From Paraglaciecola marina (GTDB lineage: Bacteria > Pseudomonadota > Gammaproteobacteria > Enterobacterales > Alteromonadaceae), in contig NZ_SAIS01000001.1 of the NCBI RefSeq assembly GCF_004360155.1, positions 124,001-188,000 on the forward strand: a stretch of DNA of 64,000 bases, given 5' to 3'. The position numbers were made by a program, and so were the translations under genes. Positions 32,483 to 41,903 of the stretch are shown here, piece after piece. Numbering within the stretch: the first letter of the stretch is position 1; each line of letters starts with the position of its first letter. Below the pieces are notes generated by a model, which saw only the letters and a program-made list of their open reading frames with translations, had not been told where the DNA came from and made no database searches.

Positions 32483-35400
32483 CTAAAACCGCATATCTAA
32501 TATTACAGAGTGCTTTTTGGATATTTTTTGTCGCATGCCTTGCAGTTTTTCATGGGATATTAGAGGATGAAGAAAGTCTTGTTTATCTAGTTTTTTGTAT
32601 TCGATTTCTCCCCTCGAACCGGACAGCGAAAAGTTTTTAAGTTCATTCTCATGCTGATAACAGCATACATAATTACCATAATCACAAATGAAATACTTTG
32701 AATGTGACGGTTCTAATTTATGTATAAAGGGATTAGAGGTAACTGAATAATATTTAGGAATTATGATTTTAGGTGCTTTGAAACTAACACTCGCTCTAAT
32801 TGCGTGCCCTATAATCCATGTAAGACCTGTAAAGGCTTCAGCTTCACCTATTTCAGGAACTAAAAATTGAGTTATGCCTTCCTTGGAAGTGCATTTATTA
32901 TTAATGAGGTCATTTGTAATGACGACTGTACTAACCTTGCCTTTTATTAGGGAATACTCGTCTTGGTGGATATCATAAAGACAATAGTCCGGAGTTTCAT
33001 TGAGTTTTTGGCTTTGCTCAAAGGTACAAACTGATACATTGTTAAACCAGGGGAAAGATTTTCGAAAAACATAATTTGCGATTTTTTCGAACTCTTCCGA
33101 CTCTGTAACTATTAGAAATGTTTCATTTTTAAAATTTTGTTGTAGGAACTTTAATTCTCTATTGGTCATGAAGTATGAGGATATATCTAGCTCATCTACT
33201 CTAGTGGATACCTTATTTCTAATAGTACTTATTGAATTAGCCCAAAAACTAATACAACTAACATTGTTACTGAACAGGTTATTACCTTCATCACATTCAG
33301 AAGCATTGATATTGGATAATAGTTTGGTTAACGCGGCATTTGCATAATTAACCGTGCCATATAAGTAGTAAAACAATAGAGATTTACCTGTTTTATATGA
33401 CGTGAATAACATTTCTTTTTGTCTATCAATGATAAATTGCACATCTTCAGTACAGGTGATTTCTTTTTCTAATAAGGTTTCAAATGCACTGATTTCTTGT
33501 AGCAATAATTCTTGTGAAAATTGCCTTTCGAATTTTTCTGAATAGTTTTCTAATCCGTTTGAAGAAAATACTTTTGTCTTAAGTACATCTAATGTTTGTT
33601 GTTTTTGTTCAAGTGTTGCAACAATTAACAAATCGTCAGGCCTAATAGGCAATGTCCCTTGAATTTTTGCGCCATCACTACAGTTATAGAAAGATTGGCC
33701 CTTCGGCTTTTTAGCTGTGACTTGCTCTATCACTTGCCTTGATACTTTAAATTCGTGTTTGGTATTTACAGTAGGGCGAAAATTACCTGGTACCACAATA
33801 GACGTATTATTTTTAGCCGAGTAGTCATAGGTTTCTTCGCCGTCTTCTTGGTAGTAACCTGACGATTTAGAATGATGGTGTTTTACACTAACAAAGCCTA
33901 GGTCTACCCCAATTAAATAAATGCTGGTAAACCCCATGCAACTAAATAGGTCACACACAAAGTTACTAACCGTAGGGAAGGCGTTTTGCAGTACCTCATA
34001 GTTCTCTCGGCCTAAAACAGTTAATGCTGACACAGTTGAAGACTCACCTTCTTTAAATGCAACCATCACGTCTTTGTATAATTCGCATGTGTCCGGGTGA
34101 ACCCCATTGCAGGATATTAAGGTAATCTCTTTTAAATAATCTAAATCACCTACTAACACTGCCCAATCAAAGGTGCTGCGGTTTTGCTCTATTTCTGCGT
34201 GAAAATCTGGAGTAATGTTATGGCGGTGTAAGGCTTGTAACGCAGTACCACAGCTAATAATTATACTTTGTCCTTGCCATTCTTTGATGGCGTCAATAGA
34301 AGAGTCTAAAGAAGGGCCGTTACCCACTATGAATATAGGTACTTCTTTATTGTCATAACTTAACTTGCTAGCAGGGTCGGCCGTTAATATAGGAATATTA
34401 CGCTGCATTCCTTCTTTTGTATGGGCAATACCATAATAAGCATGGTCGAAATATTCTCCCATTGAAATTACTACTTGCAATTGTTCTCTGAGCTGGCTAA
34501 TAGCCGAGTTTAGTGAGGCATTGTAGTAACTTTGGTAGAAATAGGTGCTGTTTAAAATATAAGGGCCAATGGAGTAGAACTGGTTTAATAAATCTCTAAA
34601 AAGGTTAGTGCCATCATCACCAATATTAAGATAAATACGTGATTCAGATTTTTCGACGGTTTCAAAAATTTCCAACCAGTCAATGGCAAAAAGTGAAGCA
34701 TAGAAAAAATCAGGGTTGGGTTCACAGATAAATAGTTTTTCAACTATGTGCTCGTTAAGTAACTTTTCAAGTTGATACCCAGCCCCTAATCCAAACATGA
34801 TGATTGATGCAACTTTATCAGGCAACGCGCCCACTTCTTCATCAGCTTGCTGTAGTAGCTCTTCTGTTTCTTTTACAAATTGATAGTGGATGTAATGAGC
34901 TAATTTTGTCCCTTTATAACCTAGTACTAATCCATCTTTGTTGGGCTGTTCATCGAAGTTTTCAAAGTTGAGTACGCATTCGTTTTTAGGTGAATCACCA
35001 TACCAAGAGTGTAAATTTTTAATATGTAATAAATTTACTTCGCCATTGTCGTTCTCAATAGGAAGCCACTTTTTGGGCGTATAATCTTTGAACTCATCAT
35101 AAATAGCTGGAAAATATTTCTTTAGGGCGTCGAGGTTCTTTAAGAGTTTTTCGTTATCATCCTGAAGTAAAGTATGTGTTTTTAGCTCTATGTTGGGTGT
35201 CCAACTGCTCACATAATCTAAATAGTTATTTTTGGTTTTGATTGAAAAACCACTGTCTTGGATGTCCTTCCAACTGCGAGTCATCACATCATGCTCAAGA
35301 GAGTCAAATACCTGATGGTTATAATGTTTATATAAATGAAAGCTGGATATATCACAGTGTTCGACTAACTCTCCAATATCTTTTATTAAGTCTCTACCGT

Positions 35401-36019
35401 CTTTACCAAGTTGTAGAAATATCGAAGTGCCTTTTTTTTGTATCACAGAAAAAATACTACTCCAGGATATATCCAGTACAGAGCATTTGAAAAATTGGAG
35501 TTCTGGTTCGTATATTACGATATTCTTAATATTGTGTTGTTCAAGTAAAGGTTCTAAATGTAGTCCTAGTCCACAGCCTAAAACCACTAAACACTCTATG
35601 TCTGTGGGTAACGGGTTTTGTGATTCTTGTAACATTACACTTGGTAGCGTTTCAATGCTGTTTACCGTTTCTTCATCGTTATTATTTGTTATAAATCCCG
35701 TATCACTGCTGAGCCGTACTTGTGGAGAATGTTGTTGCTTTTTCGCTAGCTGTTGCAACACTTCGTCTTCTGGGTGAAACCCATATATGGTGCGGCCTTG
35801 TCCATAATCAACAATGTTATGTTCGCCATATTGATTAATAAACAGTGAGAAATTAGCTAAATCGGTAGATTCTATATAATTTAGCAGTGAGGGGACGTTT
35901 CTTTGGAAAGCGTTAACATTGGCTTGTTGTGTTTTTAGAATATGATTGGCGAGTTCGTTTTCTAACTGTGCCTGTTTTTGTTCATCTTTTTCGATATGTA
36001 AGCGAATATTTTTAAGCAT
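32483..36019 (-). CDS. maf: Giant motility-accessory-factor (Maf) flagellin glycosyltransferase (1178 aa)
   Basis: Maf proteins attach nonulosonic acids to flagellin Ser/Thr in the cytoplasm. The MAF_flag10 core is at about residues 555-770 (IFIVGNGPSLDSSIDAIKEW, CGTALQALHRHNITPDFHAEI). Upstream the N-terminal Rossmann-like domain is present twice: 100-265 (VVLGCGLGLHLEPLLEQHNI, IVIYEPELQFF) and 370-525 (IIMFGLGAGYQLEKLLNEHI, LFICEPNPDFF). The protein is nearly twice the usual length of this family and has about 400 further C-terminal residues of unclear function. It is the first gene of the minus operon, divergent from flagellin 5. Confidence 0.92.
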   Translation of the reverse strand: MLKNIRLHIEKDEQKQAQLENELANHILKTQQANVNAFQRNVPSLLNYIESTDLANFSLFINQYGEHNIVDYGQGRTIYGFHPEDEVLQQLAKKQQHSPQVRLSSDTGFITNNNDEETVNSIETLPSVMLQESQNPLPTDIECLVVLGCGLGLHLEPLLEQHNIKNIVIYEPELQFFKCSVLDISWSSIFSVIQKKGTSIFLQLGKDGRDLIKDIGELVEHCDISSFHLYKHYNHQVFDSLEHDVMTRSWKDIQDSGFSIKTKNNYLDYVSSWTPNIELKTHTLLQDDNEKLLKNLDALKKYFPAIYDEFKDYTPKKWLPIENDNGEVNLLHIKNLHSWYGDSPKNECVLNFENFDEQPNKDGLVLGYKGTKLAHYIHYQFVKETEELLQQADEEVGALPDKVASIIMFGLGAGYQLEKLLNEHIVEKLFICEPNPDFFYASLFAIDWLEIFETVEKSESRIYLNIGDDGTNLFRDLLNQFYSIGPYILNSTYFYQSYYNASLNSAISQLREQLQVVISMGEYFDHAYYGIAHTKEGMQRNIPILTADPASKLSYDNKEVPIFIVGNGPSLDSSIDAIKEWQGQSIIISCGTALQALHRHNITPDFHAEIEQNRSTFDWAVLVGDLDYLKEITLISCNGVHPDTCELYKDVMVAFKEGESSTVSALTVLGRENYEVLQNAFPTVSNFVCDLFSCMGFTSIYLIGVDLGFVSVKHHHSKSSGYYQEDGEETYDYSAKNNTSIVVPGNFRPTVNTKHEFKVSRQVIEQVTAKKPKGQSFYNCSDGAKIQGTLPIRPDDLLIVATLEQKQQTLDVLKTKVFSSNGLENYSEKFERQFSQELLLQEISAFETLLEKEITCTEDVQFIIDRQKEMLFTSYKTGKSLLFYYLYGTVNYANAALTKLLSNINASECDEGNNLFSNNVSCISFWANSISTIRNKVSTRVDELDISSYFMTNRELKFLQQNFKNETFLIVTESEEFEKIANYVFRKSFPWFNNVSVCTFEQSQKLNETPDYCLYDIHQDEYSLIKGKVSTVVITNDLINNKCTSKEGITQFLVPEIGEAEAFTGLTWIIGHAIRASVSFKAPKIIIPKYYSVTSNPFIHKLEPSHSKYFICDYGNYVCCYQHENELKNFSLSGSRGEIEYKKLDKQDFLHPLISHEKLQGMRQKISKKHSVILDMRF

Positions 36020-36190
36020 TTATTTTGTGAACTCTAATTTTAAGACCAAGCAAGAAGTTTAATTATTCCATTTATGCTCTAGTTACCGCAACGAAATATT
36101 ATATAAAGGTATTGATTTACATTGGTATTCTAGATTACTTTTTGAGCGTCTATCTGCTAATATCTACAGAAGGCAAGTGAGGGTAACACC
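36020..36190. other. Divergent spacer between maf and flagellin 5
   Basis: 171 AT-rich bases that must carry both promoters. No sigma-28 or sigma-54 motif with acceptable spacing was found on either strand by eye. Confidence 0.35.
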
Positions 36191-36994
36191 ATGATTAATT
36201 TTAATACCGAGTCAAATTCTTCGTTATTGCAAAAAGTACAGAACAAGCAAGAGTCTATTCTTGAGAAATTATCTTCAGGAAAACGAATCAATAGTGCTGC
36301 AGATGGTGCTGCAGCTCAACAAATTATTGACCGCCTAACGTCTGAAGTAGAAGGCGGTAGACAAGCTATCTCTAATGCCTATGATGGCGTCTCGTTAACT
36401 CAGGTTGCCGAAGGTGGTTTAGCAGGAATTAATGAAGACGTTAACCGCATAAGAGAACTATCAGTGCAATCTGGTAATGGCTTATTAACTGATGCTGATA
36501 GACAGGCCATCCAATCTGAAGTGTCACAACTGCAAGAAAACATTTCCCAAACCATAGAGCAAACAGAGTTTGCAGGTAAGTCTTTACTGTCTAACGATGG
36601 TTCTATCGATTTTCAAGTGGGCTCTAATGCAGATCAAAAAATTGGTGTTGGTACCCAAGATGTTCTTTCTGGTTTAAATGATATTCTAAATGTGGACTTA
36701 AGTTCAGCAGATGGTGTTGAAGATGCTCTGGCCGCAGCTGATGCTGCCACTGAGTTTGTAGGTAGTGCTCGAGCTGATTTAGGGGCAACCCAAAGTCAAT
36801 TTGAAAGCGCAGCTCGTAACCTTACTCAAACAAACGTAAATGTCGCTGCAGCAAGAAGTCGTATTCAAGATACTGATTTTGCTCAAGCAACATCTGAAAA
36901 TGCAGCTGCTGGTATATTGAGTCAAGCAGGTATTGCAGTACAAGAGATCGCAAATCAACAGCAAGGGCAAGTGCTGTCGTTGTTGAATGGTTAG
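36191..36994 (+). CDS. Flagellin 5, divergent (267 aa)
   Basis: Flagellin fold with the D0/D1 motifs LSSGKRINSAADGAAAQQII and ARSRIQDTDFAQATSENAA, but the N-terminus (MINFNTESNSSLLQKVQNKQ) lacks the NTN.SL.A motif of the other four and the middle is acidic (VDLSSADGVEDALAAADAA). The C-terminus ends QQQGQVLSLLNG. It is far from the flagellin cluster, beside flrA, and followed by its own terminator. It may be a minor, junctional or differently regulated subunit. Confidence 0.93.
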   Translation: MINFNTESNSSLLQKVQNKQESILEKLSSGKRINSAADGAAAQQIIDRLTSEVEGGRQAISNAYDGVSLTQVAEGGLAGINEDVNRIRELSVQSGNGLLTDADRQAIQSEVSQLQENISQTIEQTEFAGKSLLSNDGSIDFQVGSNADQKIGVGTQDVLSGLNDILNVDLSSADGVEDALAAADAATEFVGSARADLGATQSQFESAARNLTQTNVNVAAARSRIQDTDFAQATSENAAAGILSQAGIAVQEIANQQQGQVLSLLNG

Positions 36995-37014
36995 TATGTT
37001 TACCAACTTAACTA

Positions 37015-37046
37015 TAAAAAAGAGTAGCTAAGCTACTCTTTTTTTT
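37015..37046 (+). terminator. Terminator after flagellin 5
   Basis: AGAGTAG (37021-37027) and CTACTCT (37033-37039) with a five-base loop, flanked by an A-run and a T-run, so it could act in both directions. Confidence 0.9.
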
Positions 37047-37115
37047 GAGGTTTGTTACTTAAACCTTAGGATTGCTCAATAAAAAAGCATTTTATTAAAA
37101 TTGCTTGAAATTCAG

Positions 37116-37143
37116 TTGCTATCCCCTCTCGAATGTTTAGAAT
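37116..37143 (+). promoter_or_regulatory. Possible sigma-70 promoter of flrA
   Basis: TTGCTA (37116-37121), 16-base spacer, TAGAAT (37138-37143), 43 bases before the flrA start. A housekeeping promoter is expected for the master regulator. Weak match. Confidence 0.3.
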
Positions 37144-37185
37144 CATTTGATAAAGTTAAATAAATACAAGCAGAATTGAGGGTGC

Positions 37186-38613
37186 ATGAGCAATATTTTG
37201 ATTATTTGTTCTGATGAAGAACAAGCCAATAATCTTACAACTATTCTTACCTTTCTTGGTGAATGCTGCTCTAGTGTTTTATTTTCTTCAGCCATTGAAA
37301 CTTTAAAAATAAATCCAGATATCGAATCTGTGCTGGTCGATGGCGCAAGCACTGAATTAGTAAGTGATATAGGTGAAAAGTTCCCTAGTATTCCATTCAT
37401 CCTATTAGGTAATTACGATAACTTTAAACCCAAATCAAATATTGTTGGGGTTATCAGTGAGCCAATTACATATCCAGCATTAACTCAGATGTTACATAGA
37501 TGCCAAGAGTATCGACGTCGTCAACCCTCGAGAAAACCAAATCCTCACCAAAAACCCAGACTTTTTCGTAGCTTGGTCGGAAAAAGCGATCATATACGGA
37601 ACGTGAGACATCTCATCGAACAAGTTGCGCCTAAAGAAGCCAATGTGCTTATCTTAGGGGAATCAGGTACCGGCAAAGAGGTGATAGCCCGTAACGTACA
37701 CTTTATGTCTAACCGTAAAGAAGGGATTTTTATTCCGGTAAATTGTGGTGCTATTCCTGGTGAGTTGCTTGAAAGTGAATTATTTGGACATGAAAAAGGG
37801 GCGTTTACTGGGGCTATTGGTACACGTAAAGGTCGTTTTGAAATGGCGGAAGGCGGGACCTTATTTTTAGATGAAATTGGTGATATGCCTTTGCAAATGC
37901 AAGTGAAATTATTAAGGGTGTTACAAGAGAGGACTTACGAAAGGGTAGGTGGAACTAAGCCTATTAAGTGTGATGTGCGTGTAATTGCAGCCACCCATCG
38001 AAATTTGGAAGCCATGATCGAAGATGGCAGCTTTAGGGAAGACTTATATTATCGCTTAAATGTGTTTCCAATTGATAGCCCTGCTTTAAGAGAGCGTAAA
38101 GAAGATATCCCGCTATTACTACAAGAGCTAGTGTGTCGCTTACAAGAAGACAATGCTCAGATTAAATTTACAGAAAACGCCTTGAAGTCATTGATGGAAC
38201 ATAAATGGCCTGGAAATGTTCGAGAGCTGTCAAATTTAGTGGAGCGCTTGATGATTTTATATCCTGAGCAACTCATTGATTTAGCTGATCTACCATTTAA
38301 ATACAAACATTTAGATATTGATCCCTACGAGCCTGAATACCCAGAAGAGTTGCTTGAGCGAGAAGCTATTAATGCGCTATTTAGAAGTAATGATGACGAT
38401 GATGAAAGTGAAACTATCAACGATGCTTCGTCTAAAGAGTTGCCAGTTGATGGGCTAAATTTAAAAGAATACATTTCGGAGCTAGAAGTTAGTTTGATTT
38501 CTCAAGCGCTAGAACAACAAGATTGGGTTGTTGCTCGTGCAGCTGAAGCTTTGGGGATGCGCCGTACAACCTTGGTAGAAAAAATGCGCAAATACAATAT
38601 TAATAAAGCATAA
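37186..38613 (+). CDS. flrA: Flagellar master regulator FlrA/FleQ (475 aa)
   Basis: Sigma-54 activator at the top of the polar flagellar hierarchy. It has an N-terminal receiver-like (FleQ) domain, the segment [13 protein letters not shown] near residues 125-137, where FleQ binds c-di-GMP, the Walker A GESGTGKE at about 156-163, GAFTGA at about 206 (sigma-54 contact) and a C-terminal Fis-type helix-turn-helix ([20 protein letters not shown]). Full length. It likely activates the sigma-54 promoters of flrBC and others in this window and is repressed by c-di-GMP and FlhG. Confidence 0.95.
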   Translation: MSNILIICSDEEQANNLTTILTFLGECCSSVLFSSAIETLKINPDIESVLVDGASTELVSDIGEKFPSIPFILLGNYDNFKPKSNIVGVISEPITYPALTQMLHRCQEYRRRQPSRKPNPHQKPRLFRSLVGKSDHIRNVRHLIEQVAPKEANVLILGESGTGKEVIARNVHFMSNRKEGIFIPVNCGAIPGELLESELFGHEKGAFTGAIGTRKGRFEMAEGGTLFLDEIGDMPLQMQVKLLRVLQERTYERVGGTKPIKCDVRVIAATHRNLEAMIEDGSFREDLYYRLNVFPIDSPALRERKEDIPLLLQELVCRLQEDNAQIKFTENALKSLMEHKWPGNVRELSNLVERLMILYPEQLIDLADLPFKYKHLDIDPYEPEYPEELLEREAINALFRSNDDDDESETINDASSKELPVDGLNLKEYISELEVSLISQALEQQDWVVARAAEALGMRRTTLVEKMRKYNINKA

Positions 38614-38713
38614 CTAGCTATACCGGCTTATTTATCCCATAGGCCGCCATTTCTTTGACATCATTTTTAACCATTTACCTATCTAACCTTATGTTTTAAA
38701 AGACTATTTCTTT

Positions 38714-38729
38714 TGGCATGACATGTGCT
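38714..38729 (+). promoter_or_regulatory. Sigma-54 promoter before flrB
   Basis: TGGCATGACATGTGCT: the GG (38715-38716) and GC (38727-38728) doublets are separated by ten bases as required. It fits FlrA-dependent transcription of flrBC known from Vibrio. Confidence 0.65.
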
Positions 38730-38776
38730 TTGTAATACTCGTAATCATTCTGTCTAAGTTTTGACGTGGGGAATTT

Positions 38777-39967
38777 ATGGGGTCTAACAATAGCTTGCCA
38801 AACAATATACTTAAAGACGCTGTTTCAAGAGCGGATTTATTACCTAATGAGCCCCTTGTAGCTGCAGAGGAGTCGATGGAGCTCGATGCATTACGCTTGC
38901 AGGCCAACCGTTTAGAACATTTATTACAGGTTATGCCTGCTGGTGTAGTGGTAATTGATGGTAAAGGTGTAGTGAAACAGTCTAATCAGCTTGCCAAATC
39001 ATTATTAGGAGAGCCACTTGAAGGTCAGTCTTGGCGCGCCATTATTCTGCGTTCATTTAAGCCCCAAGCAGATGATGGGCACGAAGTTTCTTTGTTTGAT
39101 GGGCGTAAAGTTAAGTTATCTATCACACCTTTAGGAAAAGAGCCGGGACAACTGATTGTATTAACTGACTTAACAGAAACCCGTCAGTTACAACAGAGGA
39201 TTGGACATCTTCAAAAGTTATCTTCCTTAGGAAAAATGGTGGCCTCGCTAGCCCATCAAATACGCACGCCTTTATCTGCAGCCATGTTATACGCTGCCAA
39301 CTTGTCAAATAACACCTTGAATAAAAGCTCGAGAGACAAGTTCAGTGAAAAATTGCAATCCCGACTGAGAGACTTAGAAAGCCAAGTGAATGATATGTTG
39401 TTGTTTGCAAAAAGTGGTGATGGGCAGGTTGTGAGTAATATTTCTATTAATGATTTAATGTCAGAGCTACAACAAGGCGCTGATGCTATGTTACAGAGAC
39501 AGCAAGCAAAATTAATCCTACAGCAACCAGAATCTGATTTGACAATTTTGGGAAATAAAACGGCTTTGTTAGGTGCGCTGCAAAACTTAATTCACAATGC
39601 GCTCACAATTAAACCTGAAAACGCAGTGATAAACTTATCTGTGGTCCAAGATAGCGACCAGCCTAATTGGGTCAGCGTTAGTGTTAAGGATAATGGCCCA
39701 GGTATCAAAGATGAAAATATCAATCGTATTTTTGAGCCCTTCTATACAACTAAGAGTAACGGAACAGGCTTGGGTTTAGCGGTAGTAAAAAGTGTTGCAC
39801 AGTCCCACCAAGGCAAAATTAGTGTTAGCAACTTAGCTGATGGTGGAGCCTGTTTCACCCTTAGGCTACCCATATACAATTCCAATAGTTTAACAGAAAC
39901 CACGATTCAATCCGCGAAATACAATCAGTCGCAACCACACTATGCCGATGCGGCGGGGAGTTTATAA
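38777..39967 (+). CDS. flrB: Sensor histidine kinase FlrB/FleS (396 aa)
   Basis: Cytoplasmic kinase of the class III flagellar switch. It has a PAS-like domain (VMPAGVVVIDGKGVVKQSN, from residue 50), a HisKA box with phospho-His in SLAHQIRTPLSAAML, and an ATP-binding domain with NLIHNAL, DNGPGIKD and GTGLGLAVV. No membrane segment, as in FlrB. It is adjacent to flrC, its response regulator, with no gap. Confidence 0.94.
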   Translation: MGSNNSLPNNILKDAVSRADLLPNEPLVAAEESMELDALRLQANRLEHLLQVMPAGVVVIDGKGVVKQSNQLAKSLLGEPLEGQSWRAIILRSFKPQADDGHEVSLFDGRKVKLSITPLGKEPGQLIVLTDLTETRQLQQRIGHLQKLSSLGKMVASLAHQIRTPLSAAMLYAANLSNNTLNKSSRDKFSEKLQSRLRDLESQVNDMLLFAKSGDGQVVSNISINDLMSELQQGADAMLQRQQAKLILQQPESDLTILGNKTALLGALQNLIHNALTIKPENAVINLSVVQDSDQPNWVSVSVKDNGPGIKDENINRIFEPFYTTKSNGTGLGLAVVKSVAQSHQGKISVSNLADGGACFTLRLPIYNSNSLTETTIQSAKYNQSQPHYADAAGSL

Positions 39968-41314
39968 ATGAGTCAAGCAAAAGTATTAATTGTTGAGGAT
40001 GATGCTGGCTTACGTGAAGCGCTAGTCGACACTTTATTACTTGGTGGGTATCAAGTCATTGAAGCAGAAAGTGGTGAACGAGCTTTAATCACACTATCTG
40101 AACAGTCTGTAGACTTAGTTGTCAGTGATATCCAAATGTCTGGTATGAGTGGTTTGTCTTTGTTGAAGAATATAAAAAACAAACACCCGAATCTTCCCAT
40201 TTTATTAATGACGGCATTTGCCACTATAAATGATGCGGTACAAGCAATGCGAGATGGGGCAACAGATTATCTGTCAAAGCCTTTTGCACCTGAAGTCTTA
40301 CTTAACTTAGTAGGCCGTTATGCTCCTGCCCATAAGGTTGAATCAAGAACACCAGTAGTTGATGATCCAAGTAGTCTGCAATTATTAGCATTGGCTAAAA
40401 AAGTTGCGGTATCAGAAGCCACAGTTATGGTGCTTGGTCCAAGTGGCTCTGGTAAAGAAGTCCTAGCGCGATACATTCACGACCAATCTAATCGCAGTGC
40501 AAAGACATTTGTAGCAATAAATTGTGCTGCTATACCTGAAAATATGCTTGAAGCTACTTTATTCGGTTACGAGAAAGGAGCGTTTACTGGGGCGTTACAA
40601 GCTTGCCCAGGTAAATTTGAGCAAGCCCAAGGTGGCACTATCTTATTGGATGAAATCAGTGAGATGGATCTTAGCTTACAGGCTAAACTATTGCGGGTAT
40701 TACAAGAAAAAGAAGTTGAGAGATTGGGGAGTCGTAAAACGATTTCTCTGGATGTTAGGGTGATTGCTACTAGTAATCGTAATCTAAAACAAACAGTTGA
40801 TGCTGGTGAATTCAGAGAGGATCTATATTACCGCCTTAATGTGTTCCCATTAACTTGGTTACCCCTTGATAAACGTGCTGGGGATATTGTGCCCTTAGCA
40901 GAGCATTTAATTGAGCGCCATTGTCAAAAGTTGGGTAATGCTATACCTAAATTAACAGCCGCTGGTCGCAGCAAATTGTTGCAACACAATTGGCCTGGCA
41001 ATGTTCGTGAGCTGGAAAACGTGATCCAGCGTGCATTAATTTTATCCGATGGCACTCAGATTGATGCGATTGATTTAATGATTGAACAAGACTTGGCTGT
41101 TGGTGCTAGAGCACTTGATATTGAACCTGTTGAAGATGATAACAGTAAGCTTGGTTCAGAGTTGCGACAACAAGAGCACCAGATTATTTTGGATACCTTG
41201 CAAAGCTGCAAAGGTCGCCGTAAAGATGTAGCGGAACGTCTTGGGATAAGTCCAAGAACTTTACGTTATAAGCTTGCAAAAATGCGAGAAGTGGGCATTG
41301 ACCTACCGGCATAA
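39968..41314 (+). CDS. flrC: Sigma-54 response regulator FlrC/FleR (448 aa)
   Basis: Activates the hook-basal-body and export genes. The receiver has the phospho-Asp in VSDIQMSGMSG (about residue 54) and TKP-type SKPFAPE; the AAA+ domain has GPSGSGKE and GAFTGA; the C-terminal Fis-type helix-turn-helix is RRKDVAERLGISPRTLRYKL. The start codon abuts the flrB stop. Sigma-54 sites before fliE, fliK and flhA are its expected targets. Confidence 0.95.
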   Translation: MSQAKVLIVEDDAGLREALVDTLLLGGYQVIEAESGERALITLSEQSVDLVVSDIQMSGMSGLSLLKNIKNKHPNLPILLMTAFATINDAVQAMRDGATDYLSKPFAPEVLLNLVGRYAPAHKVESRTPVVDDPSSLQLLALAKKVAVSEATVMVLGPSGSGKEVLARYIHDQSNRSAKTFVAINCAAIPENMLEATLFGYEKGAFTGALQACPGKFEQAQGGTILLDEISEMDLSLQAKLLRVLQEKEVERLGSRKTISLDVRVIATSNRNLKQTVDAGEFREDLYYRLNVFPLTWLPLDKRAGDIVPLAEHLIERHCQKLGNAIPKLTAAGRSKLLQHNWPGNVRELENVIQRALILSDGTQIDAIDLMIEQDLAVGARALDIEPVEDDNSKLGSELRQQEHQIILDTLQSCKGRRKDVAERLGISPRTLRYKLAKMREVGIDLPA

Positions 41315-41350
41315 AAGCTCAGTTTTTGCTCTATAATTAGATTGTTTTTT

Positions 41351-41376
41351 AGCCACCTGAACCGGTGGCTTTTTTA
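41351..41376 (+). terminator. Terminator after flrC
   Basis: AGCCACC (41351-41357) with GGTGGCT (41364-41370), six-base loop and a T-tract. It separates the flrBC operon from the fliE operon. Confidence 0.92.
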
Positions 41377-41490
41377 TGCCTATTAGATAGTTCTGAATGT
41401 CAAGAATATGACACTGTTTTTATTTATGATTTTTGACTGTAACTCATTGTATTTTATAGGTAATTTATTTTAATTTGTTTTGTTTCTATT

Positions 41491-41506
41491 TGGCATCCGG
41501 CTTGCT
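41491..41506 (+). promoter_or_regulatory. Sigma-54 promoter of the fliE operon
   Basis: TGGCATCCGGCTTGCT has the -24 GG (41492-41493), ten bases, and the -12 GC (41504-41505), near the consensus TGGCAC-N5-TTGC. It lies 60 bases before the fliE start and is the strongest of the sigma-54 sites. Confidence 0.85.
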
Positions 41507-41566
41507 ATTGATACATGTACAGTGTTTCAAAATTAGAAAACGTCAATAGGTAGTGGGAGCAAGGTC

Positions 41567-41893
41567 ATGGACATTAAAGCACAGTCAATCTATCAAGAAC
41601 TGCAAGGCATGGCCGAGCAGACGAAAATGGGGCTGGGTGAATCTGGCGGGATTGCTACTAACCCTTCGTCGCAAAATTTTGCTGAACTGCTGAGTCAAGC
41701 TGTCGGTACAGTAAACGATATGCAGTTAGAGTCCAAAGATAAGGCGATGGCGTTTGAAATGGGCGATAAAAATCTTAGTTTAGCCGATGTAATGGTCGCT
41801 AAAGAAAAAGCTGGGATTGCGTTTGAGGCTACTATTCAAGTAAGAAATAAAGTACTTGATGCCTACAAGCAAATTATGAATATGCCAGTTTAG
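41567..41893 (+). CDS. fliE: Hook-basal body protein FliE (108 aa)
   Basis: Links the MS ring to the rod. It shows the Ser-rich N-terminal half and the C-terminal pattern SLADVMVAKEKAGIAFEATIQVRNKVLDAYKQIMNMPV, which is characteristic of FliE. The length is normal and the gene opens the fliEFGHIJ operon. Confidence 0.95.
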   Translation: MDIKAQSIYQELQGMAEQTKMGLGESGGIATNPSSQNFAELLSQAVGTVNDMQLESKDKAMAFEMGDKNLSLADVMVAKEKAGIAFEATIQVRNKVLDAYKQIMNMPV

Positions 41894-41903
41894 GAGTTAG
41901 GTT

